From Mycobacterium colombiense (GTDB taxonomy: Bacteria > Actinomycetota > Actinomycetes > Mycobacteriales > Mycobacteriaceae), in the NCBI RefSeq assembly GCF_003284975.1, contig NZ_QMEU01000004.1, positions 1 to 64,000 on the forward strand: a DNA stretch of 64,000 nt. Reading direction: 5' to 3'. The notes beneath the pieces are model-generated. The model saw only the letters and a list, made by a program, of their open reading frames with translations, made no database searches and was not told where the DNA came from. Shown here one piece after another: positions 17,434 through 24,911 of this stretch. Made by a program: the position numbers and the translations under genes. Position 1 is the first letter of the stretch; every line of letters begins with the position of its first letter.

Positions 17434-17868
17434 CTAGGATGCGGCCTGGCGCGTATGATTTTGGATGGCAATCCGGTTGAGCGCTTGGCGCCCCGAGTCC
17501 GCCGTGGGCAGCGTCTCGCCAGGATCGCCCAGGTGCAGGAGGCGCCGGACGAATGGGCCGCCGACGATGGCCCAGCGCGTTCCTGCGGCGCGGCAATCGT
17601 CGTTGATCCTCATAAGAATGGAAATCGCTCGAACGCAAATAAAGTCGACACCACGAAGGTCGAGGATCAGGCCGGGCGCCTGCCCGACGAACCGATTGAC
17701 GTAGTCGTAGAAGCGGTCGATATTTGTGGCGTCGATGTCACCGGTGACCTCCACAACGGTCACCTGGCCTCGGGAATGCGCGCGCAATTGCGCGCCGTTG
17801 CAATCGATCATGCAACTGGCGGGCATGAAGCGACGGGGAGTGGTGTTCGCAGACATAGGAACGATCAT
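17434..17868 (-). CDS. STAS-domain protein (anti-sigma factor antagonist-like)
   Basis: A 144-residue protein whose core (about 28-125) fits the STAS fold: VTVVEVTGDIDATNIDRFYDYVN and LILDLRGVDFICVRAISILMRINDDCRAAG, then WAIVGG. In SpoIIAA-like regulators the loop after VxF carries a phosphorylatable Ser (DSSG); here it is ICVRA (77-81), so that serine is absent and phospho-control by a kinase is unlikely. The probable role is binding an anti-sigma factor or similar partner in the cytoplasm. The ATG at 17868 and the ATG at 17856 are both possible starts; neither has a strong ribosome site. Confidence 0.72.
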   Translation of the reverse strand: MIVPMSANTTPRRFMPASCMIDCNGAQLRAHSRGQVTVVEVTGDIDATNIDRFYDYVNRFVGQAPGLILDLRGVDFICVRAISILMRINDDCRAAGTRWAIVGGPFVRRLLHLGDPGETLPTADSGRQALNRIAIQNHTRQAAS

Positions 17869-18205
17869 CGGTGCATCTCATTTCGATCGTGGGGTGCAGA
17901 GCCGGTTGGTACGCGTCGATCGAATCGCACGATGGCTATAGCCAGTACTCAGGATCCATGATGAATGCGAAAAGATTGGATGATGCACTATCCGCGTGTC
18001 CACAGGCTGTGAACTCAACCTATCAGCAAGGATAGCGCACTTTCCGTTAGCTCGCGCCGGCGAGCGCGCAGCTGGCTCGGCCGCTTCGGGGGGCGCGCCC
18101 GATCTAGGGCGAATACAATTGAAATCCGTTGCCTGCCAGCTGATTGGGAGCGATCCTGGCCTAACCGACAGTTCACAGACGACTGTGAACCCATCGGCTC
18201 AGAAC
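17869..18205. other. Intergenic region with repeated CTGTGAAC elements
   Basis: 337 bases with no gene seen. It contains a 12-base perfect palindrome TGGCTATAGCCA (17933-17944) upstream of the STAS gene, one CTGTGAAC at 18007-18014, and the inverted pair at 18171-18190. Confidence 0.5.
18171..18190. terminator. Perfect 8-base inverted repeat, candidate terminator or operator
   Basis: GTTCACAG (18171-18178), four-base loop, CTGTGAAC (18183-18190). It lies 16 bases past the stop of the PhyH gene, where a terminator hairpin is expected; there is no T-run, which is common for mycobacteria. A further CTGTGAAC at 18007-18014 raises the alternative that this is a protein-binding site. Confidence 0.4.
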
Positions 18206-19069
18206 CTACGAATCCGACTCGGTGTCCAATAGCCTGAGCGGGTGGAGACCATCGACCGCTCCGACGAACGGCGGGTGGATGCTGTAGCCGAGCATCCGGC
18301 GGATGTCATCGGAAACGGTTCGCGCGATATCGCGCGACACCGACAAGGTGAAGGCCTCCATCGGGCGCAGCCACGGTTGGCAGTACTGCGCGGTGACGGC
18401 GAGGCGCTCACGGTCGGTGTTGTTCGCGCCGCCGCCGTGCCACAGCGTGCCCACGAAGAAGACACACGAGCCGGCGGACATGACGACCGGTAAAGCCTCA
18501 TCGCCGGGACCCGGTCGGCGTTTGCCCCAGCGATGGCTGCCCGGGTAGAGGACCGTGGCGCCGTTGTCGGCGGTGAAGTCGTCGATCGCCCAGATCGTCG
18601 CGGCCGCCAACGGTGCGCGGGGGCGCGGAATCGGGTAGAAGCCGTCGTCGTGGTGCGCCAGCTGTGCGGCCTCACCGGGCTGAATGTTGATGGCCTGCAA
18701 CGCCGAAAGCAGGTAATTGGGCATCAGTAAGCGGTCGAGCACCGCCAGCACCCGGGGATCATCGACAAGTCGATCGCACACCCGGGTCCTACTCAGCACG
18801 CTGTAGATGCGCTGGGTGCGCAGGCCCTCGAACGAGTTGCGTCCGGTGTGCCCGAGCCACGGCCGCACCACCTCGCGGATCTGCGAGCACTGCTCGGCGC
18901 TGATCAGGTTCTCCCAGATGACGTAGCCGTCGCGATCCAGGGCCGCCATGTCCGCCTCGACGATTGCGTTGTCGACCGAACTTCCGCCGGTCGGCGTCCG
19001 CTTGTAGCGCTGCGCCAGATCGCCCCGCAGATCTTCCAGCGTGGTGACGGATTCGTCGTCGATGCTCAT
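18206..19069 (-). CDS. Phytanoyl-CoA dioxygenase (PhyH) family protein
   Basis: A 287-residue Fe(II)/2-oxoglutarate oxygenase. The iron-binding HxD lies at residues 139-142 (AHHDDGFYP), the distal His at 211 (GTLWHGGGANNTDRERLAV), with the following Arg as the likely 2-oxoglutarate ligand. The double-stranded beta-helix core runs from about 45 to 235. Family members hydroxylate acyl-CoAs or small metabolites; the substrate here is unknown. The ATG at 19069 has AAGGA about ten bases upstream. No neighbour suggests a pathway. Confidence 0.82.
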   Translation of the reverse strand: MSIDDESVTTLEDLRGDLAQRYKRTPTGGSSVDNAIVEADMAALDRDGYVIWENLISAEQCSQIREVVRPWLGHTGRNSFEGLRTQRIYSVLSRTRVCDRLVDDPRVLAVLDRLLMPNYLLSALQAINIQPGEAAQLAHHDDGFYPIPRPRAPLAAATIWAIDDFTADNGATVLYPGSHRWGKRRPGPGDEALPVVMSAGSCVFFVGTLWHGGGANNTDRERLAVTAQYCQPWLRPMEAFTLSVSRDIARTVSDDIRRMLGYSIHPPFVGAVDGLHPLRLLDTESDS

Positions 19070-19151
19070 CGGTGCTCGTCCTTAGTCCACTGGCACTTCT
19101 GCCCACACTAAGCCGATTTCGCCTCGGCCCACACCCCGAATCGCCGACTCG

Positions 19152-20609
19152 TCAGCCCCGCAGGCCGGCGATGAAGCGTTGCACGCTACGGGCCAGCGAC
19201 CGCGGAACGTGGTCGGGATCCATCAGGTCGTTCTCGGCCAGCGGACCCGCCTCATTGGCCACGGTGCGCTCGGTGAATGGCCGCAACGTCTTGCCCTCTC
19301 CCCGAAGCGCCTCGATCGCCCTGAAGACCGACCGGTGTTCGGCGATCGCCTCTATCAACTCGCCCACCGAGACACCGAGGTGCTCGGCCACCAATTCGTT
19401 TCGGAACGAAGCGATTTCGCGGCGCAGCTCGTCGTGTCGCGGATCGTCCGGCTGCGCCTCGATGACCACGTCGCACTCGCTGTCGAAGCCCATGGACCGG
19501 TTGTTGAAATTCGATGAGCCGATACGCAACAGCCGATCGTCGACCACCAACACCTTCGAGTGCACGTAGATCGGTGCGTCGCCGTCGGTCACCGGCCAGT
19601 ACATGCCCAACCGGTCATGCTCGTCGGCTTCCCACAGCAGCCGGATGAGGCGGTGACGTGCGCTGTCCATGGTTCCGCGCTCGAGAGGGTTGTTGCCCCT
19701 ACGGGCCAGCACGATGACGATGTCGGGACCGTCGTCTTCAGCCAGCCGCGCGGCCAGCGCCTCGGCGATGGTCCGGGAAGCCAGGTACTGGTTCTCGACA
19801 TAGATGGTGTGGCGTGCCGCCGCGATCGCCGCCAGGTTGAGCGCCTCGACCTCCCGCACCTCGGGGCGATCTAGCAGCTCCGGCACGGTGCGGGCGATTC
19901 CGACGTCCACGTTACGCAGGCTCGGCCGCAGCTTGGCGGGCCAAGCGCTGTGCTTGGCCTCGACCTGGCTCAGCGATTGTTTCGTCGCGGTCTCCCAGCG
20001 CGCCAGCGCCTGCTCGCCCAGCGCACGGGCCGCCGGACCGTCAACCGCCAACCCGACGTCGTGCCGCGGCCCATAACCGCGCCCCGCCGTGCGCCGATGG
20101 CGATTGTCGTGCTCATGCGCACGGGTGTCCCACCGTTCCAGGGTGAGATCGATGCCGGCGCAGAAGGCCACGGCGTCGTCGATGACGACGATCTTCTGAT
20201 GGTGCACGGAGCCGATCGGGTGTGCGCCGTCGATGGCGAAGTGCAGTCGCCTGCTGCTGATCTGGTTGAGCAGCGACACCGGGGTGAGGGCGAACCAAAG
20301 CCCATCGAAGGCCGGCAGCAGACGAAGATTGGACTTGAGTACGTAGATGTCCAGGCCGGGGCGTTTCCACACCATCCAATAAAGGAACGCGCCCAACTGA
20401 TTCGGTCCGGGCAGGGTCTTCTCGCCCCGCTCGAACGTCACCCGCGAGTCGAAATCCCAGCCGATCAGCACGATTCGATGACGGGCGCGCAACATCGCGG
20501 CCTTGACGTGCTTGAAGTAGTCGGCCGCGTCGATGATGGGGGCGAACTGGTCGGCACGCGCCACGCGCCAGCAGGTCCGGCCGGGAGTCAGAAGTCGATC
20601 GTCGTGCAC
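19152..20609 (-). CDS. Phospholipase D-superfamily protein
   Basis: A 485-residue protein with two HKD motifs: His137-x-Lys139-x4-Asp144 (HHQKIVVIDDAVAFCAG) and HSKVLVVDDRLLRIGSSNFNNRS in the C-terminal half. Two motifs in one chain is the layout of phospholipase D and cardiolipin synthase-like enzymes, which form a phospho-His intermediate. No signal peptide or clear membrane helix is seen, so it is probably cytoplasmic or peripherally membrane-bound. The GTG at 20609 gives VHDDRLLTPGRTCWR; the upstream frame to 20696 has no good start and overlaps the divergent promoter region. Confidence 0.85.
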   Translation of the reverse strand: MHDDRLLTPGRTCWRVARADQFAPIIDAADYFKHVKAAMLRARHRIVLIGWDFDSRVTFERGEKTLPGPNQLGAFLYWMVWKRPGLDIYVLKSNLRLLPAFDGLWFALTPVSLLNQISSRRLHFAIDGAHPIGSVHHQKIVVIDDAVAFCAGIDLTLERWDTRAHEHDNRHRRTAGRGYGPRHDVGLAVDGPAARALGEQALARWETATKQSLSQVEAKHSAWPAKLRPSLRNVDVGIARTVPELLDRPEVREVEALNLAAIAAARHTIYVENQYLASRTIAEALAARLAEDDGPDIVIVLARRGNNPLERGTMDSARHRLIRLLWEADEHDRLGMYWPVTDGDAPIYVHSKVLVVDDRLLRIGSSNFNNRSMGFDSECDVVIEAQPDDPRHDELRREIASFRNELVAEHLGVSVGELIEAIAEHRSVFRAIEALRGEGKTLRPFTERTVANEAGPLAENDLMDPDHVPRSLARSVQRFIAGLRG

Positions 20610-20794
20610 GCCGGGGCTCTCAACGAGGTTGATAGGGCAGCGCGGACATAGCCACTGTGTACCACATCGGGGCGGCCGCCCGGATTCCTGTTGCAATCGC
20701 CATCCGACGGCTCGACTTGGACGTTTATCTGCGGTTATGCGGGGTCGGAGGGCCTTGGCAGGACAATGGCGCCGATCTATATGAGGATGAAGTG

Positions 20795-21184
20795 ATGCGA
20801 ATGCTGGTAGTGCTTGCGGGCTCCGCCGCCCTGGTCGGCACGGCCGCGCCCGCCTACGCCGACCCGGTCGGGAGTTCGGGACCAGACGCGAGCTTCATCG
20901 CCGCGCTCAACCAGGCAGGCATCACCTATCGGGATCCGGCCGCCGCCGTCGGGGTGGGCAAAAGGGCGTGTGAGCTGATGGACCAGGGCAGTCCCCAGGT
21001 GGACGTCATCAAGAGCGTGTCATCGAGCAATCCGGGGTTCACGGTCGACGGCGCCGCGCAGTTCACCATGATCGCGGCGAGCGCCTACTGCCCGCAGCAC
21101 CTGGGTCAACGCGTGAACCAGGCGCCGCCGGCGCAGCCGGCGCCGGTCGTCGACCTTCCGCCGCTCACCCCCGGCGCCGCCTAG
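20795..21184 (+). CDS. DUF732 secreted protein
   Basis: A 129-residue exported protein. The signal peptide (MRMLVVLAGSAALVGTAAPAYA) should be cut before DPVG. The mature part fits DUF732: ASFIAALNQAGITYRDPAAAVGVGKRACELMDQG and FTMIAASAYCPQHL, with two Cys likely forming the family disulfide, then a Pro-rich tail. DUF732 proteins are small helical mycobacterial secreted proteins without known function. GAGG upstream gives better spacing to the ATG at 20795 than to the GTG one codon before. Confidence 0.82.
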   Translation: MRMLVVLAGSAALVGTAAPAYADPVGSSGPDASFIAALNQAGITYRDPAAAVGVGKRACELMDQGSPQVDVIKSVSSSNPGFTVDGAAQFTMIAASAYCPQHLGQRVNQAPPAQPAPVVDLPPLTPGAA

Positions 21185-21230
21185 CGGTCTGCGCCGCCGC
21201 TATCACGTTATGCAGCAACGGGTTTCGCCC

Positions 21231-21845
21231 CTACGCTGCGGCCTCGAGGGTGAGCAGGATGCGTTTGGCTTCCGCGCCACCGAGATAGCCGCCCAGCGCG
21301 CCGTCGCTGCGCACCACGCGGTGGCAGGGCACCACGACCGGTAGCGGGTTGTTGGCACAGGCACTGCCGACGGCGCGAACGGCGTTGGGGTTGCCCGCCA
21401 GCCTGGCCACCGCGGCGTAGCTCGCGGTGTCGCCGTAGCCGATCTCGGGCAGATGGCGAAGCACCGTGTTGCGGAAACCGGCCGAGAGCCGCCAGTCCAG
21501 CGGCACACTGAATTCTTGGCGCCTGGCGGCGAAATACTCGTCGAGTTGCCGCGCGGCCGTGTCGAGACGGGCCGGCGCGAGCAGGATGCGTGGGCTAATC
21601 CTGTCGGCGAGGCTCTGCAGGACGGCGTCGTGGCCCTCGCTGGCGTAGGCGACGCGGACCAGGCCGTGCTCGGTAGCCGCGATGAGCAGGGCGCCGACCG
21701 GGCTGTCGACGACACGGTAGGCGATGTCGAGGATGCCTTCGTGTTCGGCGGACGCGGCTAGCCGGGCGTGCAGCGCGTCGAGATCGCCGGCGGTGGCGTC
21801 GGTGATCCGCGCCAACTCGTGGGCCATCACTTGTTCATTGCTCAT
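21231..21845 (-). CDS. ogt: Methylated-DNA-[protein]-cysteine S-methyltransferase
   Basis: A 204-residue DNA-repair protein that removes O6-alkyl groups from guanine by irreversible transfer to its own Cys174 in VVPCHRVVRSDGALGGYLGG. The C-terminal half holds the helix-turn-helix and arginine-finger region (GYGDTASYAAVARLAGNPNAVRAVGSACANNPLP). The N-terminal 40 residues are a helical extension absent from the shortest Ogt proteins. Its ATG overlaps the stop of the ECF sigma factor gene (shared ATGA, 21842-21845), so the two are co-translated. Confidence 0.92.
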   Translation of the reverse strand: MSNEQVMAHELARITDATAGDLDALHARLAASAEHEGILDIAYRVVDSPVGALLIAATEHGLVRVAYASEGHDAVLQSLADRISPRILLAPARLDTAARQLDEYFAARRQEFSVPLDWRLSAGFRNTVLRHLPEIGYGDTASYAAVARLAGNPNAVRAVGSACANNPLPVVVPCHRVVRSDGALGGYLGGAEAKRILLTLEAAA

Positions 21846-22339
21846 CGGTGTTCTCCTGTCCCGGTGGTGGCGATGCCGGGGTACGTGCGCCTGAGGGTGG
21901 CGATGCCGTCGGCGGCGGCGCGCCGGGCGGCGTCGGGGCTGCCGCCGAGGATGGCGGCGATCTCGGCGTAGGGCAGGCCGGCCAAATAGTGGTAGGCCAC
22001 GGCCTGCTTCTGCTTGGCCGGCAGCCTGTCCAGCGCGTCGGCGAGGTCGTCGTCCCTGCCGGGGTCCGCCGGGCCGGCGGTCTCGGGAACCTGATCGGTG
22101 GGCACCGCGCGCCGCGCCCGGGCCCGGGTGACGTCGATGGCTTTGCGGTGCGCGATGGTGACCAGCCAGGCCTCGACGTTGGCGTCGGCGGGCAGGTCCG
22201 GGTAGCTGCGCAACGCGGATAAGAACGTCTCCGACCAGGCGTCGTCGGCGTCGACCGGCCCCACGATGGCACGGCACACCCGCAACACCGCGGGACCGTG
22301 GTCGACCACCACCGCCTCGAAGGGGCGTTTGGCTGTCAC
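21842..22339 (-). CDS. ECF-family RNA polymerase sigma factor
   Basis: A 165-residue group 4 sigma factor. Region 2 includes RVCRAIVGPVDADDAWSETFLSALRSYPDL and VEAWLVTIAHRKAIDVTRARARR; region 4 is LDRLPAKQKQAVAYHYLAGLPYAEIAAILGGSPDAARRAAADGI, a helix-turn-helix. No adjacent zinc-binding anti-sigma gene is present; instead the gene overlaps ogt by four bases. Control of or by alkylation damage is therefore a reasonable inference. Start is the GTG at 22339; it lies 50 bases downstream of the MpaB-family gene on the same strand. Confidence 0.85.
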   Translation of the reverse strand: MTAKRPFEAVVVDHGPAVLRVCRAIVGPVDADDAWSETFLSALRSYPDLPADANVEAWLVTIAHRKAIDVTRARARRAVPTDQVPETAGPADPGRDDDLADALDRLPAKQKQAVAYHYLAGLPYAEIAAILGGSPDAARRAAADGIATLRRTYPGIATTGTGEHR

Positions 22340-22389
22340 GCTGTGTAGACGCTGGGGCCGGGAGCTTTGTGAGATGCCCTTGGTGTGGG

Positions 22390-23394
22390 CTACACCGACT
22401 GGAAGCTGCGTTCCACCTCAGAGCGGCTGCGAACCTGGTCGCTGCCCAGGACGTAGGTCGGCAGGGTGTGTGGGACGGTGGTGCCGCCCTTGACCCTGGC
22501 CTGGGCCTGCCGAAACTCCGGGGCCGGGCCGGATGCGGCGTTGATCCCGTTGATGATCGACCACACCGCGGTGCGACGGGCGGTGCGCTCGATGATGTTG
22601 CAGTCGCGGTGCTGCAGCAGCTGCTTGGCCCACTTCGGCATGGTGTCACGGATGGCCCAGTCGACGGCTGCCTGCGGCATGGGAACGTTGGGGCCGGTAC
22701 CCATCGCTTTGCCATGTGTGACAGCCAGTTTCGGCAAGTAGGACTCCAGGCACTCGAGCGTTTCGGCCTTGGTGGTCGGCAGATCGGTGCCGCCCAGGGC
22801 GTGTCCGACCCGGACGAACTCTCCGTAGTATCGGTCGAGCTGCTTGCCGCGCAAGGGCATTGGGTGATAAAGCTCGTGTGCGGTGGCCAGGCCCCAGACC
22901 ACCGTCGCATAGTTCCACCGCAGCCATTCGGGGTCGTCGGCGTCGTAACGGGCGCCGTCGGGGCGTGTGCCCTTGATGGTGTGGTGCATCGCGCGCACCG
23001 ATTTCGCCAGTCGCTCAGCGGTTTCCGTCGACCCGTATGCCGTGCCGATGAAGAAGGCCACCGAGTGGCCGAGGCGCGTCGCGGCGCCTTCTGGATCGAT
23101 CTGGGGCACATGCGAAATCGGGTTGCCGTTGTTGTCCCGCTTGATCAGCCGCGAGTGATGCATCCCCATCCAATAGATCGACGGGTCCAGGGTCTCCATG
23201 AAGGCGGCGCATTGCAGGCCGAAGATCAGGGCGGGCAGGTGCGAATGCACCCGCCACACGGCGCTGTCGGGACCGAACCAGCCCGGATCGCCGACGGGTG
23301 CGGCGAACTCCATGCCACGGAAGAAGTACCGCCGCATGTTGTCGTCCAGCTTTTTGTTGATCAGCTGCCCGACGATCTGGTGTGGCAGAAACAC
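22390..23394 (-). CDS. Oxygenase MpaB-family protein (DUF2236)
   Basis: A 334-residue protein of the MpaB/DUF2236 family, which includes latex-clearing-protein-like b-type haem oxygenases. Visible family segments are DPGWFGPDSAVWRVHSHLPALIFGLQCAAFMETLDPSIY, RLGHSVAFFIGTAYGS, MHHTIKGTRPDGARYDADDPEWLRWNYATVVWGLATAHELYH and YYGEFVRVGHALGG, with conserved His and Arg likely to hold haem. The substrate is unknown. The GTG at 23394 has GAGGAG at ideal spacing. It is divergent from a TetR gene, with a 26-base palindromic operator beginning 16 bases upstream of this start. Confidence 0.82.
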   Translation of the reverse strand: MFLPHQIVGQLINKKLDDNMRRYFFRGMEFAAPVGDPGWFGPDSAVWRVHSHLPALIFGLQCAAFMETLDPSIYWMGMHHSRLIKRDNNGNPISHVPQIDPEGAATRLGHSVAFFIGTAYGSTETAERLAKSVRAMHHTIKGTRPDGARYDADDPEWLRWNYATVVWGLATAHELYHPMPLRGKQLDRYYGEFVRVGHALGGTDLPTTKAETLECLESYLPKLAVTHGKAMGTGPNVPMPQAAVDWAIRDTMPKWAKQLLQHRDCNIIERTARRTAVWSIINGINAASGPAPEFRQAQARVKGGTTVPHTLPTYVLGSDQVRSRSEVERSFQSV

Positions 23395-23409
23395 GGCGCG
23401 CTCCTCGAC

Positions 23410-23435
23410 ATTCTGGTCACGACTGTAACCAGAAT
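23410..23435. promoter_or_regulatory. TetR-type operator between mpaB-like and tetR genes
   Basis: A 26-base inverted repeat: ATTCTGGT, one base, AC, four central bases, GT, one base, ACCAGAAT. The arms match perfectly over ten of thirteen positions each side. It sits in the 96-base gap between two divergent genes, directly upstream of the mpaB-like ribosome site, as expected for autoregulation by the TetR protein at 23491. Confidence 0.75.
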
Positions 23436-23478
23436 AAGATTTGGCTACAGGTGTGACAAGACCCGGGCCCTCTCGACT

Positions 23479-23490
23479 TAGGCTGTAGGG
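23479..23490 (+). promoter_or_regulatory. Leaderless-type -10 (TAGGCT) of the tetR gene
   Basis: TAGGCT at 23479-23484 lies six bases before the ATG at 23491 and no ribosome site intervenes. Confidence 0.4.
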
Positions 23491-24087
23491 ATGTCGAGTC
23501 CCACCCGGTGGGCCGGTATACCGCTCAAGGACCGCCGCGCCGAGCGTCGTGCGCTGCTGGTCGAGGCCGCCTATCGCCTGTTCGGCAGCGGGGGCGAGGC
23601 CGCCGTCTCGGTGCGCTCGGTGTGCCGAGAATGCGGGCTGAACACGCGGTACTTCTACGAAAGCTTCGGCGATACCGACGATCTGCTCGGGGCGGTCTAC
23701 GACCGGGTGAGCGAGCAACTGACCGAGGTGATCGCGGCCGCCATCGAGGAGGCGGGGGACTCGTTGAGGGCCCGAACCCGCGCCGGTATCGCGGCGGTGC
23801 TGGACTTCTCGTCGGCCGATCCGCGGCGCGGTCGCGTGTTGTTCACCGATGCCCGCACGAATCCCGTGCTGGCCGCGCGCCGGCGCGCGACGCAGGACAT
23901 GCTGCGCGAGGGCGTGCTGACCGAGGGCTGGCGGCTCAATCCGGATTCCGATCCGGTGGCCGCGGAGGTGGCCGCCGCCCTGTACACGGGTGCCATGGCC
24001 GAGCTTGCTCAGCAGTGGCTCGCCGGGCATCTGGGCAGTGATCTCGACGCCGTCGTCGACTACGCTCTCAAACTGGTGCTGCGGTAG
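23491..24087 (+). CDS. TetR-family transcriptional regulator
   Basis: A 198-residue regulator. The N-terminal helix-turn-helix (about 15-62) reads RRAERRALLVEAAYRLFGSGGEAAVSVRSVCRECGLNTRYFYESFGDTDDLLGAVYD, the classic TetR pattern. The C-terminal two thirds is the ligand-binding/dimer domain; its ligand is unknown. Divergent orientation and a strong palindrome in the intergenic region suggest that it represses the MpaB-family gene and itself. The small membrane-protein gene at 24099 follows by 11 bases and is probably co-transcribed. Confidence 0.88.
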   Translation: MSSPTRWAGIPLKDRRAERRALLVEAAYRLFGSGGEAAVSVRSVCRECGLNTRYFYESFGDTDDLLGAVYDRVSEQLTEVIAAAIEEAGDSLRARTRAGIAAVLDFSSADPRRGRVLFTDARTNPVLAARRRATQDMLREGVLTEGWRLNPDSDPVAAEVAAALYTGAMAELAQQWLAGHLGSDLDAVVDYALKLVLR

Positions 24088-24098
24088 CTGGGAGTCTC

Positions 24099-24371
24099 AT
24101 GGGCGGAATCGATCATGCGATGGTCCCGGTCCGGCGCATCCTCGGGCACAAGATCAGCGTCGGCGCGCTGATCGAGTTGGCGGTGTGGCTGACCATTCCG
24201 TATTTGTGTATTGGGTTCGCGTGGACCGTCTTTCACCCCGAGCAGACCCAGCGAATCCAGGCACGGATCGAAGCCGTGTCGCCCACCGGCGCGGACGCCA
24301 TAGCCTTCGGGGCGGCCACGGTGCTGTGGCCGGCGTCGTTGCAGATCGCCGATTCCTGCCCCGCGCCATGA
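24099..24371 (+). CDS. Small membrane protein, 90 residues, hypothetical
   Basis: No named family recognised. One clear hydrophobic helix (about 20-45: VGALIELAVWLTIPYLCIGFAWTVF) is followed by a polar linker (HPEQTQRIQARIEA) and a second, weaker hydrophobic segment (ADAIAFGAATVLWPASLQI). It begins 11 bases after the tetR stop, so it probably shares that transcript; a link to the MpaB-family oxygenase is possible. The ATG at 24099 is preceded by a weak GGAG. Confidence 0.62.
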   Translation: MGGIDHAMVPVRRILGHKISVGALIELAVWLTIPYLCIGFAWTVFHPEQTQRIQARIEAVSPTGADAIAFGAATVLWPASLQIADSCPAP

Positions 24372-24415
24372 GCGACGTGCGGATGGAATGCGTGCATGAC
24401 GGGACGGTTTGCTCC

Positions 24416-24429
24416 TAGGCTCTGTGAAC
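24416..24429 (+). promoter_or_regulatory. Leaderless-type -10 (TAGGCT) of the 24430 gene
   Basis: TAGGCT at 24416-24421, eight bases before the ATG at 24430; no Shine-Dalgarno sequence. Confidence 0.35.
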
Positions 24430-24840
24430 ATGTCAATCGACCGGTTCGGCCTCCTCGCGGGCACCATCCGCCTCGCCTCTGGCGTTTCATTCCTCGTCGA
24501 TCCCTTACGGGCGAACAAGCTATGGGGTGACCCGGAAGAGCCGACGCCAACCGCGCAATTGTTGTTGCGCTCGATGGGTTATCGCGACGTGTTGATCGGT
24601 GTGCTGCTCGCCGCGGCGGCGCTGCGCGGTAAGAACACGCGCGGCTGGTTTCTGGCCTCCGCCGGTGCCGACGTGGCCGACCTGGTCGGCGGACTGAGCG
24701 TGCACGGCGAGCTGAAGCCCTCCCAGCAGATCATCGGCCTGGGCGGCGCCGCCGTCGGCGTCGCCGCCGGCCTCTGGGGCGCGGTGCGCCCGAGCCGCCG
24801 TCCGGCCCGCCGCGCGGTGACCGAACAACCAGCGCCATGA
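24430..24840 (+). CDS. Hypothetical membrane protein, 136 residues
   Basis: Unrecognised family, but a clear integral-membrane pattern: helices near residues 5-22, 50-66, 73-92 and 100-118, with the sequence LLLRSMGYRDVLIGVLLAAAALRG in the middle and a basic, Pro-rich C-terminus (RPSRRPARRAV). The arrangement recalls DUF4267-type proteins, though I am not certain. The ATG at 24430 fits a leaderless promoter; an in-frame start at 24409 has no support. Confidence 0.62.
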   Translation: MSIDRFGLLAGTIRLASGVSFLVDPLRANKLWGDPEEPTPTAQLLLRSMGYRDVLIGVLLAAAALRGKNTRGWFLASAGADVADLVGGLSVHGELKPSQQIIGLGGAAVGVAAGLWGAVRPSRRPARRAVTEQPAP

Positions 24841-24899
24841 GCTGACACACCCCGGGCGAATCATTAATCTTTTGCTGCCCTAGAACGCAATGCACTCGG

Positions 24900-24911
24900 T
24901 ACGCTCGGTGC
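24900..24911 (+). promoter_or_regulatory. Leaderless-type -10 (TACGCT) of the 24912 cyclase gene
   Basis: TACGCT at 24900-24905, six bases before the GTG at 24912, without a ribosome site. Confidence 0.42.
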
